Notes: a model not told the origin generated them from the sequence alone. Positions 1 to 6,027 are shown, counted from the stretch's first letter. The stretch is DNA of 9,516 nucleotides from an uncultured Lachnospiraceae bacterium (GCA_902803305.1 CADCPL010000006.1:1-9516), one strand, 5' to 3'. Numbers and translations: made by a program.

Positions 1-135
1 TCCTATACTATCGGTGCCGTCCTCTATGCCATCGGCAAAAAAAGAGGAAAACGGTACATGCATTCCGTTTTCCATCTTTTCGTGGTTGCAGGAAGCGTCC
101 TGCAGTTCTTCGGCATATTCTTCTGCGTTTTATGA
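1..135 (+). CDS. Hemolysin III (TrhA/YqfA-like) family membrane protein, C-terminal fragment
   Basis: The first reading frame is open from base 1 to a TGA at 133-135 and encodes the last 44 residues of a protein whose start lies outside the window. The fragment is hydrophobic. It has a short Lys/Arg-rich loop (KKRGKR) followed by HSVFHLF and a final hydrophobic helix ending in FFCVL. A Y-x-x-G-A-x-x-Y helix, a basic loop, then an H-x-x-F/W-H-x-F-V-x-x-G-S segment is the usual C-terminus of the hemolysin III/PAQR-like seven-helix family, whose late histidines are metal-binding in that superfamily. Family members sit in the cytoplasmic membrane; the hemolysin name is historical and the physiological role is poorly defined. 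The end overlaps the convergent nifU gene by 6 bases, and the coding sequence contains that operon's probable terminator. The assignment rests on only 44 residues. Confidence 0.72.
   Translation, partial: SYTIGAVLYAIGKKRGKRYMHSVFHLFVVAGSVLQFFGIFFCVL
37..73 (-). terminator. Intrinsic terminator of nifS-nifU, inside the convergent coding sequence
   Basis: Read on the minus strand, a perfect 9-bp stem (GGAAAACGG at 73-65 with CCGTTTTCC at 54-46) closes a 10-base loop. It is followed by TC and seven Ts (43-37). It lies 57-93 bases past the nifU stop and entirely within the hemolysin III-like coding region, where the T tract is read as lysine codons on the other strand. The plus-strand reading of the hairpin lacks a clean U tract, so it should act mainly on leftward transcription. 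Confidence 0.75.
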
Positions 136-510
136 ATCTGCCTTTTTCTTTTCATAATCGGCTATCGCTGATCTGATCGCTTCTTCAGCCAGGACCGAAC
201 AATGCATCTTATAATCCGGCAGTCCGTCAAGAGCTTCGGCAACGGCCTTGTTCGTAAGCTCCATCGCTTCACTGAGCGGTTTTCCTTTTATGAGTTCCGT
301 CGCCATCGAGCTGGACGCTATCGCGCTCCCGCATCCGAAAGTCTCAAACTTAACATCACTTATGATGTCGTCGTCTATCTTCAGATACATCTTCATTATA
401 TCGCCGCACTTTGCGTTTCCGACCTCGCCGACACCGTCCGCATTTTCTATCACTCCGACGTTTCTCGGATTACGGAAATGATCCATTACTTTTTCACTGT
501 ACAGAGCCAT
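130..510 (-). CDS. nifU: NifU/IscU-like iron-sulfur cluster assembly scaffold protein
   Basis: This 126-residue protein is the scaffold on which [2Fe-2S]/[4Fe-4S] clusters are built in the cytoplasm from sulfur delivered by the cysteine desulfurase and then passed to apoproteins. The three conserved cluster-ligand cysteines are Cys35 (in NAKCGD, with Asp37), Cys60 (in FGCGSAIASSS) and Cys104 (in HCSVLAEEAI). It is the short one-domain IscU-like form, without the extra domains of nitrogen-fixation NifU. I chose ATG 510 over an in-frame ATG at 528, because GGAGGG sits a few bases before 510, and MALYSEKVMDHF is the typical family N-terminus. It lies 18 bases after the nifS stop, so the two form an operon with the sulfur donor first. 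Family identity is very secure. Whether it serves general Fe-S assembly or a narrower client set cannot be told. Confidence 0.96.
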   Translation of the reverse strand: MALYSEKVMDHFRNPRNVGVIENADGVGEVGNAKCGDIMKMYLKIDDDIISDVKFETFGCGSAIASSSMATELIKGKPLSEAMELTNKAVAEALDGLPDYKMHCSVLAEEAIRSAIADYEKKKADS

Positions 511-528
511 ATTTACCCTCCATGTCAT

Positions 529-1713
529 TTACAAAATATGTTTCTTGACTCCCGACTCAAGATCCCGCCATATCGGCGAAAAACTCCTGAGATATTCCAC
601 AACTTCTTTTACCGCTCCGATGATAGTCTCCACATCTTCGTCGCTCGTGTCCTCTCCGATCGAAAGCCGAAGTGATCCGTGGGCCACATCGTGAACGCGT
701 CCTATCGCAAGGAGCACATGACTCGGATCAAGAGATCCCGATGTGCATGCCGAGCCCGATGATGCCTGTATTCCTTTATCGTCAAGCAGTAACAGAAGTG
801 ACTCGCCTTCGATCCCTTCAAAGCAAAAATTGACATTGCCCGGAAGTCGGCTTTTCGCATCACCGTTAAGTGCGCTGTGAGGTATTTCCGAAAGACCTTT
901 AATAAGCCTGTCGCGCTTTGCGATAATACCTGCGGTGTTCTTTTCGATCCCTGCTGCCGCGTCTGTCAGTGCAGTTGCTGCGGCTGCGATCGCCGGAACA
1001 TTTTCCGTACCGGCCCTTCGTCCCTTTTCCTGTGCACCGCCCTCTATTATGTTGCTGACTTTAATCCCTTTTTTTACATATAAAAATCCGACACCCTTCG
1101 GTCCGTGGAACTTGTGTGCGGAGCCCGACAGCATATCGATGTTGTCATCAACGACATTAACCGGGATATGTCCGAGCGCCTGTACCGCATCGGTGTGAAA
1201 GATCACTCCGCGCTCCCTGCAGATCCGTCCTATCTCCCTTATCGGCTGTATCGTTCCGATCTCATTGTTCGCATACATTATCGTTACAAGGCATGTATCA
1301 TCCCTTATGGCTGCGGCAAGTTCATCGGGTCTTATCAATCCATCCTCATGAACGTCAAGCAGTGTCACTTCAAAGCCCTGTTTTTCAAGCTTCTGCAGCG
1401 CATGAAGAACCGCATGATGTTCAAAGGCAGATGAGATGATGTGTTTATTTCCTTTCGTTGCCCCTATGTTTGCTGCCGTAACGATCGCCTGATTATCGGC
1501 TTCGCTTCCGCCCGATGTAAATATTATCTCCTTCGGATCGGCACCTATCGCATCCGCAACTTTTTTTCTCGCGTCTTCAAGAACTTCTTTTGCTCTCTGT
1601 CCGAAACCGTAGAGACTGGAAGGATTTCCCCAGGTCTCTTTCATAAGGTCCGTCATTATACATATCGCCGCATCACTCATTTTGGTTGTCGCGGCATTAT
1701 CCGCATAGATCAT
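529..1713 (-). CDS. nifS: Cysteine desulfurase, NifS/IscS type
   Basis: This 394-residue PLP enzyme converts L-cysteine to alanine and passes the sulfur as a persulfide to the NifU scaffold, and possibly to tRNA-thiolation or other acceptors. Visible landmarks are the N-terminal DNAATT, the GGSEADNQA cofactor-phosphate region (about 68-76), the His of EHH (about 99) that stacks on PLP, Asp175 (HTDAVQ), and the Schiff-base Lys201 in SGSAHKFHGPKG. The catalytic persulfide Cys323 is in SSGSACTSGS. The long flexible loop around that Cys marks the group I (NifS/IscS) class rather than SufS. Length matches the family. The ATG at 1713 is preceded by AGGAG with 7 bases between. It is the first gene of the nifS-nifU operon, under a promoter whose -35 region is covered by a palindrome, which suggests a repressor such as an Rrf2/IscR-type protein. 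No such regulator gene is in the window. Confidence 0.97.
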   Translation of the reverse strand: MIYADNAATTKMSDAAICIMTDLMKETWGNPSSLYGFGQRAKEVLEDARKKVADAIGADPKEIIFTSGGSEADNQAIVTAANIGATKGNKHIISSAFEHHAVLHALQKLEKQGFEVTLLDVHEDGLIRPDELAAAIRDDTCLVTIMYANNEIGTIQPIREIGRICRERGVIFHTDAVQALGHIPVNVVDDNIDMLSGSAHKFHGPKGVGFLYVKKGIKVSNIIEGGAQEKGRRAGTENVPAIAAAATALTDAAAGIEKNTAGIIAKRDRLIKGLSEIPHSALNGDAKSRLPGNVNFCFEGIEGESLLLLLDDKGIQASSGSACTSGSLDPSHVLLAIGRVHDVAHGSLRLSIGEDTSDEDVETIIGAVKEVVEYLRSFSPIWRDLESGVKKHIL

Positions 1714-1747
1714 TTTCAGTCTCCTCTTTTTGTTTTAGCCATTTAGG

Positions 1748-1776
1748 ATTATATATCTAATTACCTATCTCGTCAA
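1748..1776 (-). promoter_or_regulatory. Sigma-A-type promoter of nifS-nifU
   Basis: On the minus strand a -35 box TTGACG (1776-1771) is followed by exactly 17 bases and a consensus -10 box TATAAT (1753-1748). Transcription should start near 1741, giving a leader of roughly 28 bases that holds the AGGAG site of nifS. The close match and ideal spacing make this one of the best promoters in the window. Confidence 0.82.
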
Positions 1777-1785
1777 TAGGTAATT
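1759..1785 (-). promoter_or_regulatory. Perfect inverted repeat over the nifS -35 box: probable repressor operator
   Basis: Minus-strand arms AATTACCTAT (1785-1776) and ATAGGTAATT (1768-1759) are exact reverse complements, 10 bp each, with a 7-base spacer TGACGAG. The palindrome covers the -35 hexamer and half of the promoter spacer, so a dimeric protein bound here would block RNA polymerase. Size and position fit an Rrf2-family regulator (IscR-like), the family that usually controls nifS/iscS operons. That identity is inference, because no regulator is encoded nearby. Confidence 0.65.
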
Positions 1786-1791
1786 CGCCCG

Positions 1792-1826
1792 TAAAAAATT
1801 CCCGTTCGTCTTTCGGCAACGGGAAT
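1792..1826 (-). terminator. Intrinsic terminator of the thrH-hydrolase operon
   Basis: On the minus strand a perfect 9-bp stem (ATTCCCGTT at 1826-1818 and AACGGGAAT at 1806-1798) with an 11-base loop runs directly into a T6 tract (1798-1793). It begins 3 bases after the hydrolase stop codon and separates that operon from the nifS promoter. Confidence 0.85.
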
Positions 1827-1828
1827 CT

Positions 1829-2461
1829 TTACAGCAGGAGCTCGCAGCGGATGTCTCTCGGGATCAGCCCCTGGAAAAAATCACCGTCAACGGGGCTTCC
1901 GACAACACTTCCGTAATGCGTCGGTATGACGACTCGCGGGTGGATCATCTTGGTCAGCATGGCTGCGGAAGTTGCATCCATCGTATATGTGCCTCCTATC
2001 GGAAGGAACGCCACGTCACATTTGATATCTCTTATCTCGGGGATCGGATCCGTATCTCCGGCCACGTAATATTTGTTGGCGTCAATGGTCACAACATATC
2101 CCATCCAGCCGTTTCTTCTGATATGAAAAGGCTTGCCCTGATTATACGCGGGATATGTCTCAACCATGAGTCTGGCGACTTCCCTCTTTTCCCCGGGGCG
2201 TACCTTTACTATATGACTTTCGGGTATAGTGGTGATATCCCCGGTAAGATGTGCCATCGATTCGGGGATGACAAGATAGCCGTCGGGTTTGATGACCTTC
2301 CGGATATCCTCCGGTGAAAAATGATCGTAATGCTCGTGAGTGATGAGTACATAGTCTCCGTCAAGCGGCTCGCCGTCGATCTGCCACGGATCAAAATATA
2401 AAGTCTTCGAAGCTCTTATCCGAATACTGCTTTGTATGTTTACCGCGATATTAACTCCCAT
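1829..2461 (-). CDS. MBL-fold (UlaG-like) metal-dependent hydrolase
   Basis: This 210-residue cytoplasmic protein has the metallo-beta-lactamase fold signature HEHYDH (residues 42-47, H-x-H-x-D-H). It also has the later metal ligands Asp136 in AGDTD and His182 in PTHYG, so a complete two-metal site is predicted. The short N-terminus and overall pattern (YFDPW near 22-26, VLITHEHYDH, YYVAGDTD, IPTHYG) resemble the COG2220/UlaG-like group of single-domain hydrolases, which includes L-ascorbate-6-phosphate lactonase. Substrates of most members are unknown and I do not assign one. ATG 2461 is preceded by AGAAGG with about 7 bases between. It lies 13 bases after the thrH stop, so both are on one transcript that ends at the terminator just downstream. 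The pairing might suggest action on a phosphorylated or lactone metabolite, but that is speculation. Confidence 0.88.
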   Translation of the reverse strand: MGVNIAVNIQSSIRIRASKTLYFDPWQIDGEPLDGDYVLITHEHYDHFSPEDIRKVIKPDGYLVIPESMAHLTGDITTIPESHIVKVRPGEKREVARLMVETYPAYNQGKPFHIRRNGWMGYVVTIDANKYYVAGDTDPIPEIRDIKCDVAFLPIGGTYTMDATSAAMLTKMIHPRVVIPTHYGSVVGSPVDGDFFQGLIPRDIRCELLL

Positions 2462-2474
2462 ACAAAAACCTTCT

Positions 2475-3074
2475 TTACAGTACTGCCCGTATTGCCTCCA
2501 GCAGATCCGAGTAATCCTCGTATGCGCTTATATGCTTGTACTCCGCTTTGATGCTGTCCGTTGTTCTGAAGAGAAAACCTGCCTTGCCGGCCTGTATCAT
2601 AGCCAGATCGTTAAAGCTGTCTCCTGCAGCTATGGTATCAAAACCGATGGACTGAAGCGCCTTTACGGTCGTAAGCTTTGACTGCGGGCAGCGCATCTTA
2701 TATCCCGTGATCGTTCCGTCATCTCCAACCTCAAGAGTATTGCAGAAAAGTGTCGGCCAGCCGAGCTTCTTCATAAGAGGTGCGGCAAACTGATCAAACG
2801 TATCACTTATGATGATCGTCTGAGTGATGCTGCGAAGCTCGTCAAGAAACTCCTTCGCGCCCGGAAGCGGATCTATCTTTTCGATAGTCTCCCTGATCTG
2901 CTTAAGACCAAGTCCATGGTCTTTGAGTATACCGAGCCTCCACTTCATCAGTTTATCGTAATCGGGCTCATCTCTTGTCGTACGTTTAAGTTCGTCTATA
3001 CCGCTCTCCTTTGAAAAAGCGATCCATATCTCGGGCACGAGAACGCCCTCAAGGTCAAGACATACTATATTCAT
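2475..3074 (-). CDS. thrH: Phosphoserine phosphatase/homoserine phosphotransferase ThrH (HAD superfamily)
   Basis: This 199-residue cytoplasmic HAD enzyme closely follows the ThrH pattern from Pseudomonas. The N-terminus is MNIVCLDLEGVLVPEIWIAF, with nucleophile Asp7 and Glu9 where most HAD enzymes have a second Asp. The TTRDEPDYDKLM segment (32-43) is characteristic of the family. HAD motif II is SDT (90-92), motif III is Lys133, and motif IV is GDSFND (151-156). ThrH dephosphorylates phosphoserine and can transfer the phosphate to homoserine, linking serine and threonine biosynthesis. Which activity dominates here cannot be read from sequence. AGGAAAGGG lies upstream of ATG 3074, and a sigma-A-like promoter lies 54-82 bases upstream. 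It is the first gene of a two-gene operon with the MBL hydrolase. Length is close to the 205 residues of the Pseudomonas enzyme as I recall it. Confidence 0.93.
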   Translation of the reverse strand: MNIVCLDLEGVLVPEIWIAFSKESGIDELKRTTRDEPDYDKLMKWRLGILKDHGLGLKQIRETIEKIDPLPGAKEFLDELRSITQTIIISDTFDQFAAPLMKKLGWPTLFCNTLEVGDDGTITGYKMRCPQSKLTTVKALQSIGFDTIAAGDSFNDLAMIQAGKAGFLFRTTDSIKAEYKHISAYEDYSDLLEAIRAVL

Positions 3075-3127
3075 GGTCAGATTCCCTTTCCTGCTTTTGG
3101 CAAGTCACGCCGCTTATAGTTTACATA

Positions 3128-3156
3128 AATATATCAGATTATTTTCAAAATATCAA
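3128..3156 (-). promoter_or_regulatory. Promoter of the thrH-hydrolase operon
   Basis: Minus-strand TTGATA (3156-3151), a 17-base spacer and TATATT (3133-3128) preceded by TGA form an extended -10 promoter in an AT-rich gap. The predicted start is near 3121, about 47 bases before the thrH ATG. I see no hairpin terminator between the preceding carboxypeptidase gene and this promoter, so some read-through from upstream is possible. Confidence 0.62.
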
Positions 3157-3170
3157 ATCACACGCCGGTT

Positions 3171-3962
3171 TTACTTAAGATCCACCTGGAAATGCTGATA
3201 ATCCTTGACCGTTTTCCACGATCCTCCCCAGGTAAACCCGGCCTCTGTAAACAGCTTATAGGCAAGATCATCTTCATCGATCTTGTAATCAAAATCTTTT
3301 GATCGGTCGGCATAAGGCTCGCCGCCCTCAGGCGATACGACCGTCTGCCCGTCCTTCTGTTTGATGTAAGGATTGTACAGCGGGTTTATATCCACGGCAG
3401 CCCCGATTGCATGCTTAGAGAGGTTCGTTGTACCCTCTACCACACGGAAGTTAAAACAGGACGTGTTATTGTCCGCCATCGAAGCATCATCATCTCCGTC
3501 GTAGTCGTCGATCAGCCTCATCTTTTCTATCGGATAATCAGCCTCATAAAGCTGCCTGAATATATCGATAAGCGTATCTGCTATCGCGGTGTTGCACACC
3601 ATCTCGCCTTCGTATGTGTTTCCGTCTATATCCTTACATAAAAGATGCAGATACCGAAGATCTTCTCTGGGTGTGGTACAGCCTTCGGGAAAGCTCTTTC
3701 CCTGCATCCTCGCAAACAGATCGTCGCTGATCTCATCTGCGTAGAATGCCTGTTCTATATCCGTGTCGACAGGCATCGCAGCCGCCGCACTCGTTTTGTC
3801 CGTATCATCGATCACAATTACCGGCGAAGTGTCTCTTGCCGCGTTGTCTGCAGCGGCTGCCGGATCAGCAGTCGTCTGCGGTTTTTTCTCGGATCCGGTA
3901 CATCCGCACAACAGCAAAGCAACCGATATGATCATGATCGTCAAAGTATGATTTTTACTCAT
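3171..3962 (-). CDS. M15-family D-alanyl-D-alanine carboxypeptidase-like lipoprotein
   Basis: This 263-residue protein is predicted to be exported, lipid-anchored on the outer face of the membrane, and to act on peptidoglycan stem peptides. A short basic N-terminus and hydrophobic core end in a lipobox, Leu18-Cys-Gly-Cys21. A low-complexity Ala/Thr/Asp linker (about 25-65) then leads to the catalytic domain. Zinc ligands are His184 and Asp191 in S-x-H-A-x-G-x-A-x-D-I-N-P and His257 in DYQHFQ, with Asp254 as the likely general base (D-x-x-H). The preceding DD-x-x-SM-x-x-NNTS-x-FN-x-R segment (about 157-172) and the FTWGGSW motif (243-249) are also typical of this VanY-related M15 group. ATG 3962 follows GGAAGGAAAGG. 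It is transcribed alone from a promoter that overlaps the divergent secreted-protein promoter. Exact bond specificity (D,D-carboxypeptidase or endopeptidase) is not determinable, and resistance need not be implied. Confidence 0.9.
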   Translation of the reverse strand: MSKNHTLTIMIISVALLLCGCTGSEKKPQTTADPAAAADNAARDTSPVIVIDDTDKTSAAAAMPVDTDIEQAFYADEISDDLFARMQGKSFPEGCTTPREDLRYLHLLCKDIDGNTYEGEMVCNTAIADTLIDIFRQLYEADYPIEKMRLIDDYDGDDDASMADNNTSCFNFRVVEGTTNLSKHAIGAAVDINPLYNPYIKQKDGQTVVSPEGGEPYADRSKDFDYKIDEDDLAYKLFTEAGFTWGGSWKTVKDYQHFQVDLK

Positions 3963-4003
3963 TAAATGTGTACCTTTCCTTCCGGGATCATCAGATCAAC
4001 TGT

Positions 4004-4032
4004 ATTATAACAGTTATCAAAACAATTGACAG
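4004..4032 (-). promoter_or_regulatory. Promoter of the M15 lipoprotein gene, back-to-back with the 4110 promoter
   Basis: On the minus strand a consensus TATAAT (4009-4004) carries an upstream TGT, making an extended -10. A weak -35, CTGTCA (4032-4027), lies 17 bases upstream and shares bases with the plus-strand TTGACA at 4026-4031. The predicted start is near 3997, giving a leader of about 35 bases. Confidence 0.6.
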
Positions 4033-4054
4033 TACCGCACAAAACATCTATACT
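4026..4054 (+). promoter_or_regulatory. Strong promoter of the first small secreted-protein gene
   Basis: A consensus -35 TTGACA (4026-4031), a 17-base spacer and a -10 TATACT (4049-4054) predict transcription from about 4061. The leader is about 50 bases and holds AGGAGG at 4094-4099. Near-consensus boxes, a strong ribosome binding site and the gene's biased codon use together suggest high expression. Confidence 0.8.
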
Positions 4055-4062
4055 ATCAAAAG

Positions 4063-4078
4063 CGCACGTTTTCGTGTG
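4063..4078 (+). promoter_or_regulatory. Hairpin at the predicted 5' end of the secreted-protein mRNA
   Basis: CGCACG (4063-4068) pairs with CGTGTG (4073-4078) around a TTTT loop, six pairs including one G-U. It falls within a few bases of the predicted transcription start, a position where stem-loops are known to protect some abundant bacterial mRNAs from 5'-end-dependent decay. Its role here is inferred only from position. Confidence 0.4.
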
Positions 4079-4109
4079 AGGAGTCAATTCATCAGGAGGT
4101 TTATCAACA

Positions 4110-4595
4110 ATGAAAAAGATTACAAAACTGTTAGCTGTTACAGCAATCCTTACAATGATCTTTGCTATGCCTGTTATGGCAAAAGAGGTTAGCTTCTCAT
4201 CAGAGAACACAGATTACCTCATCACTCTTCTTAATAACAATGCAGCAAAGCTCAACGGCGATCTTGCCAACTTCATCAAGGTTCAGGCAGGTCCCGGCGC
4301 AGATGCTATCATCGCAAACCAGACAGCACTTGTTAACAGCAAGATCGCTGCAGTTAACAAAGAGTGTGCACAGAACCACATCGAATTCCTTAACGCTAAG
4401 GTTTACAACCTCAAGCAGCTCGAGGCAACACGCCTTACACAGCTCAATTACTTCAAGGGTCTTCTTCAGATGAGTCCCACATGGGCTCCTCAGGTAGCTT
4501 CAGCTCAGAAGGAATATGATACGGTTGTAGCTGCAAGAGTTGCTGCTGAGCAGTATCTTGCAACAGCAAAGGTTAAGCTTGCTCCTTATTTATAA
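4110..4595 (+). CDS. Small secreted helical protein of unknown function (paralogue A)
   Basis: I do not recognise this 161-residue protein. A classic Sec signal peptide is visible: basic MKKITK, a hydrophobic core, and AMPVMA ending at Ala24 with a signal-peptidase I A-x-A-like site (VMA). There is no lipobox, LPXTG or wall-binding repeat, so the roughly 137-residue mature protein is probably released. The mature part is rich in Ala, Leu, Asn, Gln and Lys, nearly free of Pro/Gly after residue 63, and probably all helical. It has one cysteine (Cys86). Blocks shared with the protein at 6070-6555 are ENTD (32-35), KVQ-x-GPGA (57-64), AAVNK (80-84), NHIE-x-L-x-AK (89-97), ATR (106-108), and QL-x-YF (111-115). 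Hand alignment without gaps gives 73 of 161 identities. AGGAGG is 10 bases before ATG. Codon use is restricted (mainly GCA/GCT, AAC, CTT/CTC, CAG, AAG), unlike the neighbouring enzymes and consistent with heavy translation. Confidence 0.93.
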   Translation: MKKITKLLAVTAILTMIFAMPVMAKEVSFSSENTDYLITLLNNNAAKLNGDLANFIKVQAGPGADAIIANQTALVNSKIAAVNKECAQNHIEFLNAKVYNLKQLEATRLTQLNYFKGLLQMSPTWAPQVASAQKEYDTVVAARVAAEQYLATAKVKLAPYL

Positions 4596-4601
4596 GATAC
4601 G

Positions 4602-4614
4602 GATCACATTGATC
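4602..4614 (+). repeat. Small 3'-UTR hairpin GATCA/TGATC, also found after paralogue B
   Basis: GATCA (4602-4606) and TGATC (4610-4614) are reverse complements separated by CAT. They lie 6 bases after the stop and directly before the terminator stem. The same arms recur after the second paralogue (6590-6605). The element is short, so it could be chance. Confidence 0.35.
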
Positions 4615-4650
4615 AAAACGGGATCGGCAAACGTCGGTCCCGTTTTTTTT
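4615..4650 (+). terminator. Intrinsic terminator after paralogue A
   Basis: A long stem, 4615-4628 paired with 4633-4646 (14 pairs, two of them G-U; core CGGGA/TCCCG), has an AAAC tetraloop and ends in eight Ts (4643-4650). It stands between the first secreted-protein gene and the pyrophosphatase, whose start codon is only 33 bases further on. Confidence 0.88.
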
Positions 4651-4683
4651 AAGACACACGATCGCCCTTAAAGGAGGATCACT

Positions 4684-5979
4684 TTGAACATTTATATCAC
4701 AGGACATAAGAACCCGGATCTTGACAGCGTCTGCAGCGCATACGGATATGCAAAGCTCATGAACCTGCAGGATCCCGACAACACATACATACCGGTAAGA
4801 TGCGGACACCTCGGAAGCAGTGTCAGAAATATCCTTGAGTTTCTTGAGATCGACATACCCGCATACAAACGGGATGTTTTTCCGAAGGTGCGCGATGTCA
4901 TGCTCAGCGCCGATTACCGGATCGATGCCGATGATGAGCTGACCGTTGTCGCCGCCATCTATGAGAAGGATAACCCGAGCGCGATACCCGTCTATGACAA
5001 GAGCGAATTTTACGGTCTTCTGACCGTTGATGATATAACTAACTGGACTATGCGTGAACTCTCCAAGGACAACAAGATCACTTCGATCCCCAAGGTCAGG
5101 CAGATAATGACTGATCAGGAACCGCCCGTAAATGCAGACGAACTGTTCGACGAGGCAAGGGCTCTTCTGCAAAGCAGCCCCAAGCGCGGACTTGCGGTAT
5201 ACGATGAAGAAGGATATGCGGGATTCGTAACAAGACGGTGTTTTCTGAAATGCCCGCGTAATAATGTCATACTCGTCGATCACAACGAGTCGCGTCAGAG
5301 CATACAGGGAATAGAGACCGCCAACATCATCGGGATCATAGATCACCACAGGCTTGATGCGATCAAGACCGACCAGCCTATATTCATAGATGCCGAGCCT
5401 CTAGGAAGCACGTGTACTATCGTGTATCAGCAATATATCAGGAACAACCGCACTCCCGATCCGCAGACTGCCAAAGTACTGCTGTGCGGACTTGTATCCG
5501 ATACACTGATCCTGAAGAGTCCGACAACGACAGGTGTGGACGTTGTCGCAGCACATGTGCTTGCTTCAATCGCAGGCGTTAATCTCGAACAGTTCGGTCT
5601 CGAGATGTTCTCAAGAGTTGAAGGACTTAAAGAGCGCGATCCGCAGTCTGCCATATCTTCCGACTTCAAGATCTATGATGAAAAGAACGTCAAGATCGGT
5701 ATCGGACAATGCGAGGTCACGCAGCTTAATGACCTTAATGATTATGCCGAGATCTTTGCCGAAGGGCTGGAGGCTGTCCGTATCAAGAATGGTCTTGACT
5801 GGGCGGTACTTATGATAACCGATGTCATACACGAACACAGCGCACTTATAAGCACAAAGCATAAAGCTTGCAGACATCTTCCATACAAGTCGATAGGAGA
5901 AAAACTGTACGATATGCCCGGTGTGATGAGCCGTAAAAAGCAGCTCCTTCCCGAAATATTGCACGCCGTCGGTGAGTGA
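4684..5979 (+). CDS. Manganese-dependent (family II) inorganic pyrophosphatase with CBS domains
   Basis: This 431-residue cytoplasmic DHH-superfamily enzyme hydrolyses pyrophosphate to phosphate, which pulls biosynthetic reactions forward. The split N-terminal catalytic part shows GHKNPDLDS (metal ligands His8, Asp12, Asp14). Two CBS domains follow (about 66-125 and 136-192), the adenine-nucleotide-binding regulatory module. Then come VDHNE (198-202), the DHH motif Asp220-His221-His222, GLVSDT (Asp273), and a DHHA2 domain ending in PGVMSRKKQ (412-420), which holds the substrate-binding Arg/Lys residues. There is no room for the extra DRTGG domain of the longest CBS-PPases, so this is the shorter CBS-PPase form. 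The start is TTG at 4684, fixed by AAGGAGG six bases upstream. No separate promoter is evident in the 33 bases after the preceding terminator, so expression may come from read-through or from a promoter within the upstream gene. Regulation by AMP, ADP or ATP is expected from the family. Confidence 0.95.
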   Translation: MNIYITGHKNPDLDSVCSAYGYAKLMNLQDPDNTYIPVRCGHLGSSVRNILEFLEIDIPAYKRDVFPKVRDVMLSADYRIDADDELTVVAAIYEKDNPSAIPVYDKSEFYGLLTVDDITNWTMRELSKDNKITSIPKVRQIMTDQEPPVNADELFDEARALLQSSPKRGLAVYDEEGYAGFVTRRCFLKCPRNNVILVDHNESRQSIQGIETANIIGIIDHHRLDAIKTDQPIFIDAEPLGSTCTIVYQQYIRNNRTPDPQTAKVLLCGLVSDTLILKSPTTTGVDVVAAHVLASIAGVNLEQFGLEMFSRVEGLKERDPQSAISSDFKIYDEKNVKIGIGQCEVTQLNDLNDYAEIFAEGLEAVRIKNGLDWAVLMITDVIHEHSALISTKHKACRHLPYKSIGEKLYDMPGVMSRKKQLLPEILHAVGE

Positions 5980-5998
5980 TTATTTTGACATGACCGGG

Positions 5999-6027
5999 TT
6001 GATATTGGAACCGATTTGTAGTATCAT
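5999..6027 (+). promoter_or_regulatory. Probable promoter of the second secreted-protein gene
   Basis: TTGATA (5999-6004), a 17-base spacer and TATCAT (6022-6027) lie in the 90-base gap before the gene. A T-rich leader and AGGAGG at 6056-6061 follow. An alternative -35, TTGACA at 5985-5990, has no good -10 at the right distance. No terminator follows the pyrophosphatase stop, so read-through from it could add to expression. Confidence 0.5.

Noticed and set aside
202..675. 157-codon plus-strand open frame across the nifU/nifS junction
   Set aside because: It is antisense to two well-identified genes, with a protein of low-complexity shadow type and no start signal.
3783..3900. Ala/Thr/Asp-rich segment of the M15 lipoprotein as a tandem repeat
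   Set aside because: It is a low-complexity linker between lipid anchor and catalytic domain without a regular repeat unit.
4573..5349. 258-codon open frame on the minus strand
   Set aside because: It is antisense to the pyrophosphatase gene, has no ribosome binding site and shows no family motif; the plus-strand frame carries all catalytic motifs.
5991..6013. GGTT/AACC inverted repeat after the pyrophosphatase as a terminator
   Set aside because: The stem is only about 4 bp and not followed directly by a T tract; it more likely just overlaps the promoter of the next gene.
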